64,000 nucleotides of DNA from SVEL01 sp017381055 (GTDB taxonomy: Bacteria; Bacillota; Clostridia; Lachnospirales; Lachnospiraceae): the NCBI GenBank assembly GCA_036307185.1, contig JAXJYC010000046.1:42898-106897 (forward strand). The letters run 5' to 3'. Below are positions 1 through 8,590 of the stretch, piece after piece (position 1 is the first letter of the stretch; each line of letters begins with the position of its first letter). The notes beneath the pieces were generated by a model, which worked only from the letters and a program-made list of their open reading frames with translations, was not told the DNA's origin and ran no database searches. Position numbers and translations under genes: made by a program.

Positions 1-692
1 AAATACATATGTACCAGACTCCTGAGATGGTAATGCTGTTGTAGTAGTAATTCCTGTATCTTCATCTATTGACTCTTCTGCATTTTCAGCTGATGCACTT
101 AAAATATTATCTAAAGCTACAGAGCTTAAATATACCTGATTAGCTGCATCTGAAAGCCTGGCATTCCGCCACCCATTCCTGGCATTCCGCCCATATCTCC
201 CATAGGAAATCCGCTATCTTCACTTATACCTTCATCGCTACTATCTTCTTTATCATTCTTTGAGCCACTAGAACCTCTAGATGATACAGGCTCTAAAGCA
301 ACACTCTCACTTCCTTCAGCATATATAATATCTGCACCATTCATAGATACTGATACTGTATAGTAAAATGACTTTACTGTTTCAAGTTCTGCATACTTCT
401 GCAATTCTTCTAAACTCAATCCATCAAGTCCACTCATTAAATCAGAAAAAGAGTCTTTATCAAAAGATGGCATTCCACCGCCATTTCCTCCCATATTACC
501 CATGACCTCTGACATCATAGAATTTCTATCGACCGATATCTGAGCCGTGATAGTAATTCCTTCTAATGTAGCCACCCTAGCTTCCTCTGCTGCATTTCTT
601 ATAGATAAGCCAATACAGCTAGCAGTAGAAATTACTAAAACAATTATACCAATTAAAAGATTTCTACCCTTTGATCTAGAAATGCTTTTCAA
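1..692 (-). pseudogene. ABC transporter permease (FtsX/MacB type), N-terminal part, frameshifted and cut by window edge
   Basis: The minus-strand reading from a TTG at 692 gives an N-terminal membrane segment (residues about 12-32) followed by a Gly/Met-rich, Asp/Ser-rich extracytoplasmic region, the usual opening of FtsX-type permeases that export peptides or drugs with an ATPase partner. The frame closes at 126, but from about 155-158 a different frame runs open to position 1 and continues plausibly (begins LSDAANQVYL). One missing base after the GGMPG stretch would join the two. The start is also poor: there is no Shine-Dalgarno site, and codons upstream of the TTG continue in frame (LYIIKNAL) back to a stop at about 715, as if an ATG had been lost there too. 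Real decay and assembly error are both possible. The gene extends beyond the window. Confidence 0.6.
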
Positions 693-749
693 TGCATTCT
701 TAATAATATACAGCTATGGTAGATATATGTTTCTAATATGAAAACTAGG

Positions 750-783
750 TGAAAAAAACCTCGTCAGAATTTCTTCTGCCGAG
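750..783 (-). terminator. Intrinsic terminator of the XRE regulator gene
   Basis: Ten-base arms at 760-769 and 774-783 pair with one mismatch, and on the minus strand the hairpin runs straight into six U residues (752-757). It lies 14 bases after the stop of the regulator gene. Confidence 0.8.
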
Positions 784-796
784 ATTTTCAATATCC

Positions 797-1402
797 TTAC
801 TTCGTCAACACGTGCTTACAATACTTTCTTTCTCCACACTTTGGACATGTAAGCTTTCTCTTAGTAATTGTGTGTACTGACATAACATATTCTGTCATCG
901 ATGGAACAAAACGTTCCTTGCACTCTGGACATTCAAATGCTCCTGCATCCCTGTCTAATACACATGCGATAACACAACCACCAACCAAGATTAAAACACC
1001 AATAACAATAAGCACTACTTCAACTGCCTTATTTAATTCTAAATAATCTACTACCGCAAATAATGGTATAGATGCCAATAATGCAAAACCTACAATTACT
1101 AACGATAATATTATTTTCTTCTTACTTTCCTGAGCTTCTCTTACTAAATTCACCATATTTTCCTCCGCTTTCTTTTTATAATCCACTTCCTCTAATCTCT
1201 CACCAGATAATAACTCGTTAACTGTTATTTCTAGTTCATTACAAAGTGGTAATAATAATGATACCTCTGGGAAACCATTTCCTCTTTCCCATTTTGAAAT
1301 TGTTTTGTCACTTATGCCAAGAATCTCTGCCAATTCTTTTTGTGTATATTTTTTTCTTTTTCTTTCTTCGGAAATAAATTTTCCAATTTTAATTTGGTCC
1401 AT
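797..1402 (-). CDS. XRE-family HTH regulator with two membrane segments and a C-terminal zinc ribbon
   Basis: A 201-residue protein. Residues 5-60 form a Cro/CI-type helix-turn-helix (KELAEILGISDKTISKWERG). Two hydrophobic segments follow at about 96-117 and 126-150. The tail has two CPxC knuckles (CPEC near 159, CPKC near 186) typical of a zinc ribbon. The start is the ATG at 1402 with AAAGGAGG nine bases upstream; an in-frame codon at 1432 has no such site. Family knowledge says such proteins are DNA-binding repressors; the membrane anchor suggests it senses envelope state or is released from the membrane, which is inference. It is monocistronic, with a terminator after it. Targets are unknown; the adjacent permease gene is one candidate. 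Confidence 0.85.
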   Translation of the reverse strand: MDQIKIGKFISEERKRKKYTQKELAEILGISDKTISKWERGNGFPEVSLLLPLCNELEITVNELLSGERLEEVDYKKKAEENMVNLVREAQESKKKIILSLVIVGFALLASIPLFAVVDYLELNKAVEVVLIVIGVLILVGGCVIACVLDRDAGAFECPECKERFVPSMTEYVMSVHTITKRKLTCPKCGERKYCKHVLTK

Positions 1403-1457
1403 GATGTTTGGCCTCCTTTCTGGTCTAAGCATACAGCTTCGTCTAATAAAAGAACAC

Positions 1458-1506
1458 CCACGGAACGTAGAATATGGTGAATTTATGCGGATTCTACGCT
1501 CCGTGG
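1458..1506. repeat. 16-bp inverted repeat with 17-nt loop
   Basis: Arms at 1458-1473 and 1491-1506 pair with one mismatch. It lies between the XRE regulator start and the end of the pyridoxamine kinase gene. There is no clear U tract on either strand, so it may be an operator, a weak terminator for the kinase transcript, or a small palindromic repeat. Confidence 0.6.
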
Positions 1507-1604
1507 AGTTTAATAATCTACTCTATAAGGTTACTATATCATCCTGTTTTTCGCAAGTTTCAATCTATATTTTCATAACCTATTTTTACATAACCAAATA
1601 ATTA

Positions 1605-2438
1605 CTATTTGTTAATCTCTGTAATCAAATATGACAATACTGGCTCAAACTTCGCTCCGTACCAATGGTCTTCCTCCTCCATTGTTGCCTTTACACATTC
1701 CAATGTATAATCTGCTGCCAACTTTGCTGCATCATAAGCACTCTTGCCTCTTGTTAACGCACCCACAAATGTTGATGCGTATATATCGCCTGTTCCATGA
1801 CATATTCTATCAAGCTTCACATGCTCATAATAATTGTACACACCATTTTCCATAATCACTACACCAGTTGTATGTTCCTTATACGAGATACCTGTCATAA
1901 TGATATTCTTGCATCCCATCTCACAAAGTTTTTCAAGAATGTTATCAATATATTCTCTATCATATTCTTCCTTATACTCTACGCCTGTAAGAAGACAGGC
2001 TTCCGTTATATTTGGAAGTAAATAATCTGCAATCTTGCATAACTCTTTCATCTCTTGAACGAAGACATCGTCAAAACCTGCATATAACTTACCATGATCT
2101 GCCATAGCTGGATCTACCACAAATGGCGCATTTCCATTCTTAGATGTAGCTACAATTTCTTTTACATAGGCTATCTGTTTGGCACTTCCAAGATAACCTG
2201 TGTAGACTGCATCAAACTTTATTCCTTCCTTCTTCCAATGTTCATTTATAGAAGGCATATCCTCTGTTAAATCTCTAAAAGTAAAACCTGCAAATCCACC
2301 TGTATGTGTAGATAACACAGCTGACGGAAGCACACAGGTCTCCACTCCACAAGCTGAAATAATAGGCAATGCAACTGTTAACGAGCACTGTCCCACGCAT
2401 GATATATCTTGTATTGTTAAAATCTTTGGATAAGCCAT
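1605..2438 (-). CDS. pdxY: Pyridoxamine/pyridoxal kinase (PdxY/PdxK type)
   Basis: A 277-residue ribokinase-fold kinase that phosphorylates pyridoxal, pyridoxamine or pyridoxine with ATP to salvage vitamin B6. Visible landmarks are the N-terminal IQDISCVGQCSL strand, the PSAVLSTHTGG substrate segment and the anion-hole/catalytic motif HGTGDIYAS about 60 residues from the C-terminus. Length and motif order fit the pyridoxamine kinase branch common in Clostridia rather than ThiD. It diverges from a MocR/PdxR-like regulator gene across about 95 bases, the classic arrangement for PLP homeostasis, but that regulator is truncated here. Confidence 0.88.
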   Translation of the reverse strand: MAYPKILTIQDISCVGQCSLTVALPIISACGVETCVLPSAVLSTHTGGFAGFTFRDLTEDMPSINEHWKKEGIKFDAVYTGYLGSAKQIAYVKEIVATSKNGNAPFVVDPAMADHGKLYAGFDDVFVQEMKELCKIADYLLPNITEACLLTGVEYKEEYDREYIDNILEKLCEMGCKNIIMTGISYKEHTTGVVIMENGVYNYYEHVKLDRICHGTGDIYASTFVGALTRGKSAYDAAKLAADYTLECVKATMEEEDHWYGAKFEPVLSYLITEINK

Positions 2439-2531
2439 TATTAATCCCTCTTTACTTTTTATTTTTTCATCATTATAATATCAATGTGGTATTATGTATA
2501 TATTCAAAAAAGGAGTTTTTTTTATAACCAG
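2439..2531. promoter_or_regulatory. Divergent promoter region between pdxY and the MocR-like gene
   Basis: The 93-base AT-rich spacer contains TATAAT at 2474-2479 and an AGGAG at 2511-2515. No single promoter pair is compelling on either strand. MocR/PdxR regulators usually bind direct repeats in such a spacer; I do not see an obvious pair. Confidence 0.3.
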
Positions 2532-3584
2532 ATGAACGATAAGAAATATTATAATTTATATAAAGACGTAAAAAACAGAATACTAACAGGCGAATATCCT
2601 GCGGATACTAAACTTCCTTCTAAGCGCCTTATGGCTGACAAAACTGGATATAGCCTAATAACTGTAGAACGTGCCTATTTTATGCTTGAGGACGAAGGCT
2701 ACATTGCCCCAAGAGAACGTTCCGGCTACTTTGTATGTCCTATCCAAGGCTACATACCTAATAAACCCAAAACAAAAATAGATATCAACTATCTCCCTGA
2801 TGAAACTATTGGATCTACACAGGATTTTGAATACTCTGTGTGGTTTAAAACCGTGCGTAAGGTTATATCAGATAACGGTGATAAACTATTTACAAAAGCC
2901 CCTAACAAAGGTTGCTCTATCTTAAGAAACGCTATTGCTGATTACCTATACAGATATCGTGGCATGACTGCACAGCCTAATAACATTATCATTGGTTCTG
3001 GTGCCGAGCAACTATATGAAACTGCTGCCAAAATACTTGGTCGCGATAAAATTTATGGAATCGAAAATCCTTCCTATGAACAAATTCGTTTAGCCTACGA
3101 AGGTATGGGAGCTTCTGTCTGTCCTCTTAAAATGGGTTCAAACGGAATTACAACTCAATCACTTACCAATTCAGAATTTGATGCACTTCATGTTACACCA
3201 TTTCATAGCTATCCATCAGGTGTAACTACATCTATATCTAAGCGCTACGAATACCTAAAATGGGCCGATAACACTAACCACTATATTATAGAAGATGACT
3301 TTGATAGTGAATTTTTTATACCAGGTCATCCTATCGAATCCTTGTACTCACTAGACCATTCTAATCATGTTATATATATAAATACATTTTCAAAAAGCCT
3401 ATCCCCAGCTATGAGAATAGGCTATATGATATTACCTGATACTTTACTTGAAAAGTATGACCAGGTTCTCGGTAATCTTTCTTGTTCCGTTCCTGTTATG
3501 GACCAATATATTCTCGCTGAATTTATTTCTAGCGGAAACTTTGAGCGTCATTTAAATCATATGCGTAGAAAGATGAAAAAATAA
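2532..3584 (+). CDS. MocR/PdxR-type regulator (GntR wHTH plus aminotransferase-like domain), C-terminally truncated
   Basis: Residues 1-70 are a GntR winged helix (YKDVKNRILTGEYPADTKLPSKR). From about 95 on there is a class I aminotransferase fold with the PLP-binding Asp (IIEDDFDSEF) and the Schiff-base lysine context (NTFSKSLSPAMRIGYM). Full MocR proteins have about 450-480 residues; this one stops near 350, just after a GNFERHLNHMRRKM stretch, so the small C-terminal PLP subdomain is absent. The next gene's stop lies three bases away, leaving no room for the missing part. The start is uncertain: the ATG at 2532 lies 16 bases from AGGAG; the upstream ATG at 2484 overlaps the promoter area. 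It probably once controlled the divergent pdxY. Confidence 0.75.
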   Translation: MNDKKYYNLYKDVKNRILTGEYPADTKLPSKRLMADKTGYSLITVERAYFMLEDEGYIAPRERSGYFVCPIQGYIPNKPKTKIDINYLPDETIGSTQDFEYSVWFKTVRKVISDNGDKLFTKAPNKGCSILRNAIADYLYRYRGMTAQPNNIIIGSGAEQLYETAAKILGRDKIYGIENPSYEQIRLAYEGMGASVCPLKMGSNGITTQSLTNSEFDALHVTPFHSYPSGVTTSISKRYEYLKWADNTNHYIIEDDFDSEFFIPGHPIESLYSLDHSNHVIYINTFSKSLSPAMRIGYMILPDTLLEKYDQVLGNLSCSVPVMDQYILAEFISSGNFERHLNHMRRKMKK

Positions 3585-3586
3585 TA

Positions 3587-4897
3587 CTATGGTTGCACCT
3601 GCAGACCTGTAATTTCAAGAGTGGTATATATACATTTTCCACCATTATATTCCACTCTACCGTTTTGGTTAAAAATATACTTATCAGAACCGAACCATAC
3701 ATTGCCATCTACTGGTTCATAACGCAAAGTGATGGATTTCTTTCCACTATTATAAATCTCATCCATAATCTGATTTAATTGTTCGTTACTTGTAACTACC
3801 TGTACCTTATTAAATTCACTCGCTGGCATAATAGATAATACATATGTAGCTATTCCCTGAGCTGGTGCATATGATGGCTCCATCTGTGCAGGATACTTTG
3901 CAAGCTTAATCTTATCATATATGCCATCCCACATAGTAGTTGAAGTTAAATTAGGATCGTAATACTTTATGTATACCTTACTCTTATTAGCTTCTGCAGC
4001 TTTATTTATGGCTGCCGCAAACTCCTGAGCATTAGAGGCAAATTCAAAATCACTATGATATGCATTGCTCGTAGCCGCCTTCACAATCTTAACTCTATCA
4101 TAATCCGACGGACAGCTTTGTCTTCCTGAGGATGTAGCTTTGTGATCTCTATTTATTGTACTATCTGAAATAAGAAAATAATCATGTCTATTAGTAGAAT
4201 GATTATTAAAATCCTTTCCAGGACTAGCCGGATCATCCCATGTTACATCTACATTATACCATTTTCCATCTATACGAACTTGATTCCATGCATGACCTCC
4301 CCATGCCCCACCAGAATAACCTTCGCCCGTTACATAAATAACATTTAATCCAGCCATCTCACACATCATTTTAAATGTCAAAGCATATCCCTGGCATACA
4401 CATCTTCTATCTGTAAGTGCTTGCTCTACATAATAATTAGAATATGTAAAATCATAATCAAGATTAAATATTAACCAATCATGAATAGCCAATGCCTTAT
4501 CAAATTCCGACATATTGGGTTTAATAATACTATTAACTATTTCCTTTGCCATCTGCTCTGCCTTGGAAACAGTTGGCGTTGCCGTTGTGGTCTCCACAGG
4601 TTTTGGCTTAGCTGTAGTCTGCGCCACAGTTGTTGTCGGTGCTGGAGTCGTTGTTTCTTCTGTAGTGGTCTCTTCTGTCGTTTCTTCTGTTGTCACTTCC
4701 TCTGTACTACTTGTCTGCTGCTCCTTACTATCCTCTGTAGTAATATCACTAGTTGAATCTAAACTTGCACTAATTTCACTAGTATTCTTCTCCTTAGGAT
4801 TTTCTTTTTTCTCATCGCCACATCCAATCAAGCTTGTTGTTAAAAAAACAAAAACAACAAACAGACAGGCTATTTTTCTTTTTAAATATCCTCTCAT
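3587..4897 (-). CDS. Transglutaminase-like lipoprotein
   Basis: A 436-residue exported protein. Residues 1-26 are a lipoprotein signal (LIGC, lipidated Cys26). Residues about 45-110 are a Thr/Glu-rich linker of TTEE-type repeats that should span the cell wall. Residues about 112-260 are a transglutaminase/protease-like domain with the catalytic triad visible as Cys168 (CQGY), His202 (GGHAW) and Asp217 (VDVTWDD). The rest is a less familiar C-terminal domain. In this family many members are peptidases or cell-wall enzymes; the substrate is unknown. The start is the ATG at 4897, eight bases after GGAGG; the in-frame TTG 18 bases upstream lies before this site. It converges on the MocR gene. Confidence 0.85.
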   Translation of the reverse strand: MRGYLKRKIACLFVVFVFLTTSLIGCGDEKKENPKEKNTSEISASLDSTSDITTEDSKEQQTSSTEEVTTEETTEETTTEETTTPAPTTTVAQTTAKPKPVETTTATPTVSKAEQMAKEIVNSIIKPNMSEFDKALAIHDWLIFNLDYDFTYSNYYVEQALTDRRCVCQGYALTFKMMCEMAGLNVIYVTGEGYSGGAWGGHAWNQVRIDGKWYNVDVTWDDPASPGKDFNNHSTNRHDYFLISDSTINRDHKATSSGRQSCPSDYDRVKIVKAATSNAYHSDFEFASNAQEFAAAINKAAEANKSKVYIKYYDPNLTSTTMWDGIYDKIKLAKYPAQMEPSYAPAQGIATYVLSIMPASEFNKVQVVTSNEQLNQIMDEIYNSGKKSITLRYEPVDGNVWFGSDKYIFNQNGRVEYNGGKCIYTTLEITGLQVQP

Positions 4898-4964
4898 ATA
4901 AACCTCCGTATTCAATTCTCTTCACACTCTCAATATGATTATATAGTATCAGTTTTTCCCATTA

Positions 4965-5000
4965 TCGTCAATTGACTTTTCTAGTTAAACAACCTATCAT
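4965..5000 (+). promoter_or_regulatory. Promoter of the PfkB kinase gene, sharing a palindrome with a divergent promoter
   Basis: TTGACT at 4972-4977, a 17-bp spacer and TATCAT at 4995-5000 read toward the kinase. On the other strand TTGACG starts in the same GTCAATTGAC palindrome and has TACTAT 17 bases on, reading toward the lipoprotein. The two -35 boxes overlap, so only one polymerase can bind at a time. Confidence 0.6.
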
Positions 5001-5051
5001 TATCTATATAGATTGGTGTGATAAAATTACATAATATATTTGGAGGTAACT

Positions 5052-5939
5052 ATGAAAAAAATTTTAGTATCAGGTCTTATCAACACTGAGACAACCGTTA
5101 AAATCAAGGAATTTCCTATTGAATATTTCCCAATTGATTATCCATTCTTTGGTGTGAACACTAGAGTATCTGGAGTCGCTTATAATATTGCAAAGGCCCT
5201 TTCAACTTTAGGAGATGAGGTCATTTTTACAACCATGACTGGCAATGACTTCGGTAGTCAATATATCGACACTACATTAAAAGAAGCTGGTGTCTCTACA
5301 GAACATATTAAAAAGGTTCTTAAGGCAACACCTAGCTCAGCTGTTTTATACGAAGATAACGGACGCCGTCAAATTTACTGTGACCTAAAGGATATTCAAG
5401 AAAGCTCTTATGAGTTTACTAAAGATTTATATGAAAGCTGTGACATAGTAGTAGCATGTAATATCAACTTTAATCGTGAGCTATTAAAAGTGGCAAAAGA
5501 CGCTGGCAAACTAATCGCCACTGATGTACATGTACTAAGCGATATTAATGACGAATACAATCAAGATTTTATGAAGGCTGCCAATATTCTCTTCTTAAGT
5601 GATGAAGGCATCAAAGGCGATTATAAAGAATTTATTACGTCAATAGAAAACAAATTTGCTAACGATATAATTGTCTTAGGCATGGGTAGTAAAGGTGCTC
5701 TTATGTATGTTAAAGAAGATGATAAATTTTATGAATTACCTGCCTACAAAACTGAAAAAGTAGTTAATACAGTAGGTGCTGGTGATTCTTTATTCAGTGC
5801 ATTTATTCACTATTACGCAAAAGGCTTAGAGCCTGTAGAATGTTTAAAAAGAGCACAAGCCTTTGCATCATATAAGATAGGTTTTGACGGAGCATCCGAA
5901 GGTTTTGCAACCGAAAGCATTATAGAAAAAATGTTATAG
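5052..5939 (+). CDS. PfkB-family carbohydrate kinase
   Basis: A 295-residue ribokinase-fold sugar kinase. The PfkB signature NTVGAGDSLFSAF is near residue 240 and supplies the catalytic Asp; the N-terminal substrate half carries the GVAYNIAKALSTLG stretch. The substrate is not evident, and no transporter or isomerase lies beside it. The start is the ATG at 5052 with GGAGG seven bases upstream. It has its own promoter and a hairpin terminator shared with the converging gene. Confidence 0.85.
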   Translation: MKKILVSGLINTETTVKIKEFPIEYFPIDYPFFGVNTRVSGVAYNIAKALSTLGDEVIFTTMTGNDFGSQYIDTTLKEAGVSTEHIKKVLKATPSSAVLYEDNGRRQIYCDLKDIQESSYEFTKDLYESCDIVVACNINFNRELLKVAKDAGKLIATDVHVLSDINDEYNQDFMKAANILFLSDEGIKGDYKEFITSIENKFANDIIVLGMGSKGALMYVKEDDKFYELPAYKTEKVVNTVGAGDSLFSAFIHYYAKGLEPVECLKRAQAFASYKIGFDGASEGFATESIIEKML

Positions 5940-5950
5940 TATTTAATGTA

Positions 5951-5980
5951 AAAACAGGTGTGATTAATCACACCTGTTTT
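5951..5980. terminator. Bidirectional terminator
   Basis: A perfect 13-bp stem (5951-5963 with 5968-5980) with A tracts on one side and T tracts on the other. The last base of the right arm is the last base of the stop codon of the converging gene. Confidence 0.85.
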
Positions 5981-6477
5981 TACAGCTTATCACCATATTG
6001 TACCTGCTTTACAGTACCTAAGAATTGAGAATCTGTGGCCATCTCTATTCTCAGAACTTTTCCAGCATCTTCTTGATCTAACTCAATAAGTACATATCTT
6101 CCAACACTGGTTTTTCCGAATAAACGAGTATCCTTTGTAGAATATGACTCTCTTAGCTCTCCGTCAATATATACGTTAATATCTTGCTTTGAACTACTTA
6201 TAGATATACATGCACCTCTATCTATCTCATCATATAATACCGTCTCTACTACATCTATTTTGGCATTTTCTATTTCCACAGAAGAAGGTAATGTTATTTC
6301 TTCCCTTCTTCCATCTTCCCATACACGATACCACTGTGTATCAAGAGACTTGCAAAATGTCATATCTTCAGTTCTCTCATCTGCCAAATAAAACTGCCCA
6401 TATATTGCATATCCTAAAACTATTAATATTACTATTAACAAAGTGCATTTTATCAAATTGAATAATTTATTTACCAT
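5980..6477 (-). CDS. Membrane-anchored protein resembling the N-terminal sensor part of a signalling protein, probably truncated
   Basis: A 165-residue protein with one N-terminal transmembrane helix (residues 7-28) and an extracytoplasmic beta-rich domain with a jelly-roll look (WYRVWEDGRREEITLPSS opening, later INVYIDGEL). In Lachnospiraceae such domains commonly open multi-pass GGDEF or histidine-kinase receptors and are followed by more membrane helices. Here the protein stops at YGDKL where the membrane part would begin, and the stop lies in the terminator. I infer loss of the C-terminal signalling part; a stand-alone surface protein is the alternative. Ribosome site AAGGAAG upstream of the ATG at 6477. 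Confidence 0.6.
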   Translation of the reverse strand: MVNKLFNLIKCTLLIVILIVLGYAIYGQFYLADERTEDMTFCKSLDTQWYRVWEDGRREEITLPSSVEIENAKIDVVETVLYDEIDRGACISISSSKQDINVYIDGELRESYSTKDTRLFGKTSVGRYVLIELDQEDAGKVLRIEMATDSQFLGTVKQVQYGDKL

Positions 6478-6619
6478 CTATATAATCTTCCTTTGTAGTT
6501 TTACTTATTATCAAACTAATTATTACTTAAATATTACGTATTATTATAAGTTACATAAATATTTTTTTCAACATAAACTACTATGAATAAAAATAGGTGA
6601 TACTTTTTATCATATAAAA

Positions 6620-6660
6620 AACCAACATTTTGAATCAAAATAATACTCAAAATGTTGGTT
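6620..6660 (-). terminator. Terminator of the DUF11 gene
   Basis: A perfect 14-bp stem (6620-6633 with 6647-6660), flanked by A and T runs on both sides, so it could work in both directions. It directly follows the DUF11 gene. Confidence 0.85.
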
Positions 6661-6671
6661 ATTTTTTTATT

Positions 6672-7523
6672 TTATATAGTACCAGTTACAGTCAACACAC
6701 TTACTCCCGGTTCTACTATCCACTCTCCTGTAATAGGATCTTGTGTATAAGTCGCTTGTGGTACAGTAATCTGGCCTGGCACAGTCTCAAATTCACCTGT
6801 TAATTCAGAGTATGAATAATTCGCTGGTGTCGACCATGTTGTGCCATTAAATACAACTGTAAGGTCTGTAAGAATTGGATTAAACAAATCTGTAATGGTT
6901 ACATTATCTGTAGCTACTGCTGTAGTATTTCCAATATTTTGAATTGTAAAGGTATAGGTTAACCTACCATTTTCTGTAACAGCTGTAGGAGATATTGTCT
7001 TAGTAATAGTAAGTCGTGCTCCATTTTCTGGAGTTACATTTTCTGTTACTGTAATTTCTGTTACACCATTCCCACTTATAACAGCAGTATTTGTAACCAC
7101 TCCACCCACATCTAAAGGCGCATACTCATTAACTCTTGTCACATAGATGATTGTAGCCACCCCATTTGCCGGAACTGTTATTCCACTTATAACAAGTGGC
7201 GGTCCTACCGAAACTGCTGGTGTTGTCTGTAACACGCCGTTCAAATAATACTGCACGCTACCTACCACATAATCTAACGGAACTAAAGTTCCTGCCCCAA
7301 AAGGATATTCTCCAAGATTATCTGTTAAAGATATTCCCGTAAAAGTAATTGCTCCTGAATTTACAATATTAACTACATAAGTTATTTCTGAACCTTGACT
7401 GTAGGTATCAATTACAGCTGTTTTTGTAGCTGATAAAACCTCAACCAATTCTCCTACGGTAATATTTGAATTAATAACATTTCCATTATATCTTAAGGTT
7501 GCTTGATTTGTAAAAGTTGCCAT
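6672..7523 (-). CDS. DUF11-repeat protein without signal peptide
   Basis: A 283-residue beta-sandwich repeat protein. Two DUF11-type units can be seen: one from about 28 to 160 (AVIDTYSQGSEITYVVNIVN, then TDNLGE) and one from about 166 to the end (TKTISPTAVTENGRLTYTF, then TDLF). The units are Thr/Val-rich and nearly free of Cys and Lys, like surface-exposed repeats. Unlike most DUF11 proteins it has no signal peptide, no sortase motif and no transmembrane helix; it begins MATFTNQATLRYNG directly after a good GGAGG site. Similar short leaderless DUF11 proteins occur in Clostridia, with unknown location; spore or cell-envelope assembly is possible but is a guess. Confidence 0.75.
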   Translation of the reverse strand: MATFTNQATLRYNGNVINSNITVGELVEVLSATKTAVIDTYSQGSEITYVVNIVNSGAITFTGISLTDNLGEYPFGAGTLVPLDYVVGSVQYYLNGVLQTTPAVSVGPPLVISGITVPANGVATIIYVTRVNEYAPLDVGGVVTNTAVISGNGVTEITVTENVTPENGARLTITKTISPTAVTENGRLTYTFTIQNIGNTTAVATDNVTITDLFNPILTDLTVVFNGTTWSTPANYSYSELTGEFETVPGQITVPQATYTQDPITGEWIVEPGVSVLTVTGTI

Positions 7524-7601
7524 ATTTCCCTCCTAGTTTTAATTAAAGACAATATATGCCTCTAATACATAATATGCAGCAACTTTAATTTAGGTAATAT
7601 T

Positions 7602-8447
7602 TTATATTGTTAATTCCCTACCCGTATAAATATACTCTACTTTCTCACCTATATATTTTTTAATGAGCTCATACCCAACCATTCCTGTGCAATGTCCAGT
7701 ATATAACTTCTTTACACTATTCTTCTCAAGATATTTTGTCATCTCCTCTATCTCGTTTTCCGAAAAAGTACATATTTCTTTTTCTCCAGATTTTCCTTTC
7801 ATATGTAGCCCACCTATAAATGCAGCAACTTCTTTACCTTGTCCAAAATACTCTTTTACCTCATCTATAATATTCACTATGCCACTATGAGAACAACTAT
7901 TAAATATAACAAGACCAGCCTCTGTATCAAATACCAAACTAAGCTCATGGTTAAAATCATCTGGTGTATACTCACCTTCAACTTTCTTATATAGCTTAGC
8001 TCGTGCTCCTATCTTCTCTAATTCACCACAATCCTTATGTGGTATCAAATACATTCCTTCAGCAAGCTTTGTAACTTCATCTAGTAATACAAAATTTTCC
8101 TTATACGCAGGATATACATCTTTAGGTACTCCTATAGGATGTATGCTTCCTCCCGATGCAGAATAATAATCATCCGTGATAGTTTTCATAGCATATATTC
8201 TTTTATCTGGATTTTGTCTTAAATACTCTGCAAAACCACCTGAATGATCATAATGCCCATGAGATAAAACACAAAACTCTGCCTTACTTATATCCACGTC
8301 CATCTTTTCCGCATTATCTATAAATGTAGATGTAGTGCCTGCATCAAGTAATATTTTTTTGTCGTTATATTCTATAAATATGCTTAAACCGTGTTCAGCT
8401 ATTAGATTTGAATTTGTTGTGTTTTCTATTAGAATTTGAATTTTCAT
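7602..8447 (-). CDS. Metallo-beta-lactamase-fold hydrolase
   Basis: A 281-residue MBL-fold enzyme with the zinc motif SHGHYDHSGG (His63, His65, Asp67, His68), a further metal-site segment NSCSHSGI near 185 and a late TGHCTG near 250. The overall pattern matches the branch annotated as 7,8-dihydropterin-6-methyl-4-(beta-D-ribofuranosyl)aminobenzene-5'-phosphate synthase-like, but in bacteria these act on unknown small substrates. It is a single gene with AGGAG before the ATG at 8447. No pathway partner lies nearby. Confidence 0.8.
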   Translation of the reverse strand: MKIQILIENTTNSNLIAEHGLSIFIEYNDKKILLDAGTTSTFIDNAEKMDVDISKAEFCVLSHGHYDHSGGFAEYLRQNPDKRIYAMKTITDDYYSASGGSIHPIGVPKDVYPAYKENFVLLDEVTKLAEGMYLIPHKDCGELEKIGARAKLYKKVEGEYTPDDFNHELSLVFDTEAGLVIFNSCSHSGIVNIIDEVKEYFGQGKEVAAFIGGLHMKGKSGEKEICTFSENEIEEMTKYLEKNSVKKLYTGHCTGMVGYELIKKYIGEKVEYIYTGRELTI

Positions 8448-8532
8448 AATCGTCTCCTATATAAACAAATATATCGCTTTCTTTTCCATATATTATTATA
8501 TTACACCATCAAAATGATTGTTTGTAAACAAT

Positions 8533-8559
8533 AAAAAACCATCAGAATGATGGTTTTTT
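8533..8559 (-). terminator. Terminator of the nucleoside phosphorylase gene
   Basis: A 12-base arm pair with a GAA loop and six U residues on either side; the A run becomes the U tract on the minus strand. It lies just after the phosphorylase stop. Confidence 0.8.
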
Positions 8560-8590
8560 ATAAAATAATATATATTAAATTTATACCTCA

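Noticed and set aside
4515..4901. Val/Ser-rich membrane-like frame on the plus strand
   Set aside because: It is antisense to the Thr/Glu-rich linker and signal peptide of the lipoprotein, without a ribosome site.
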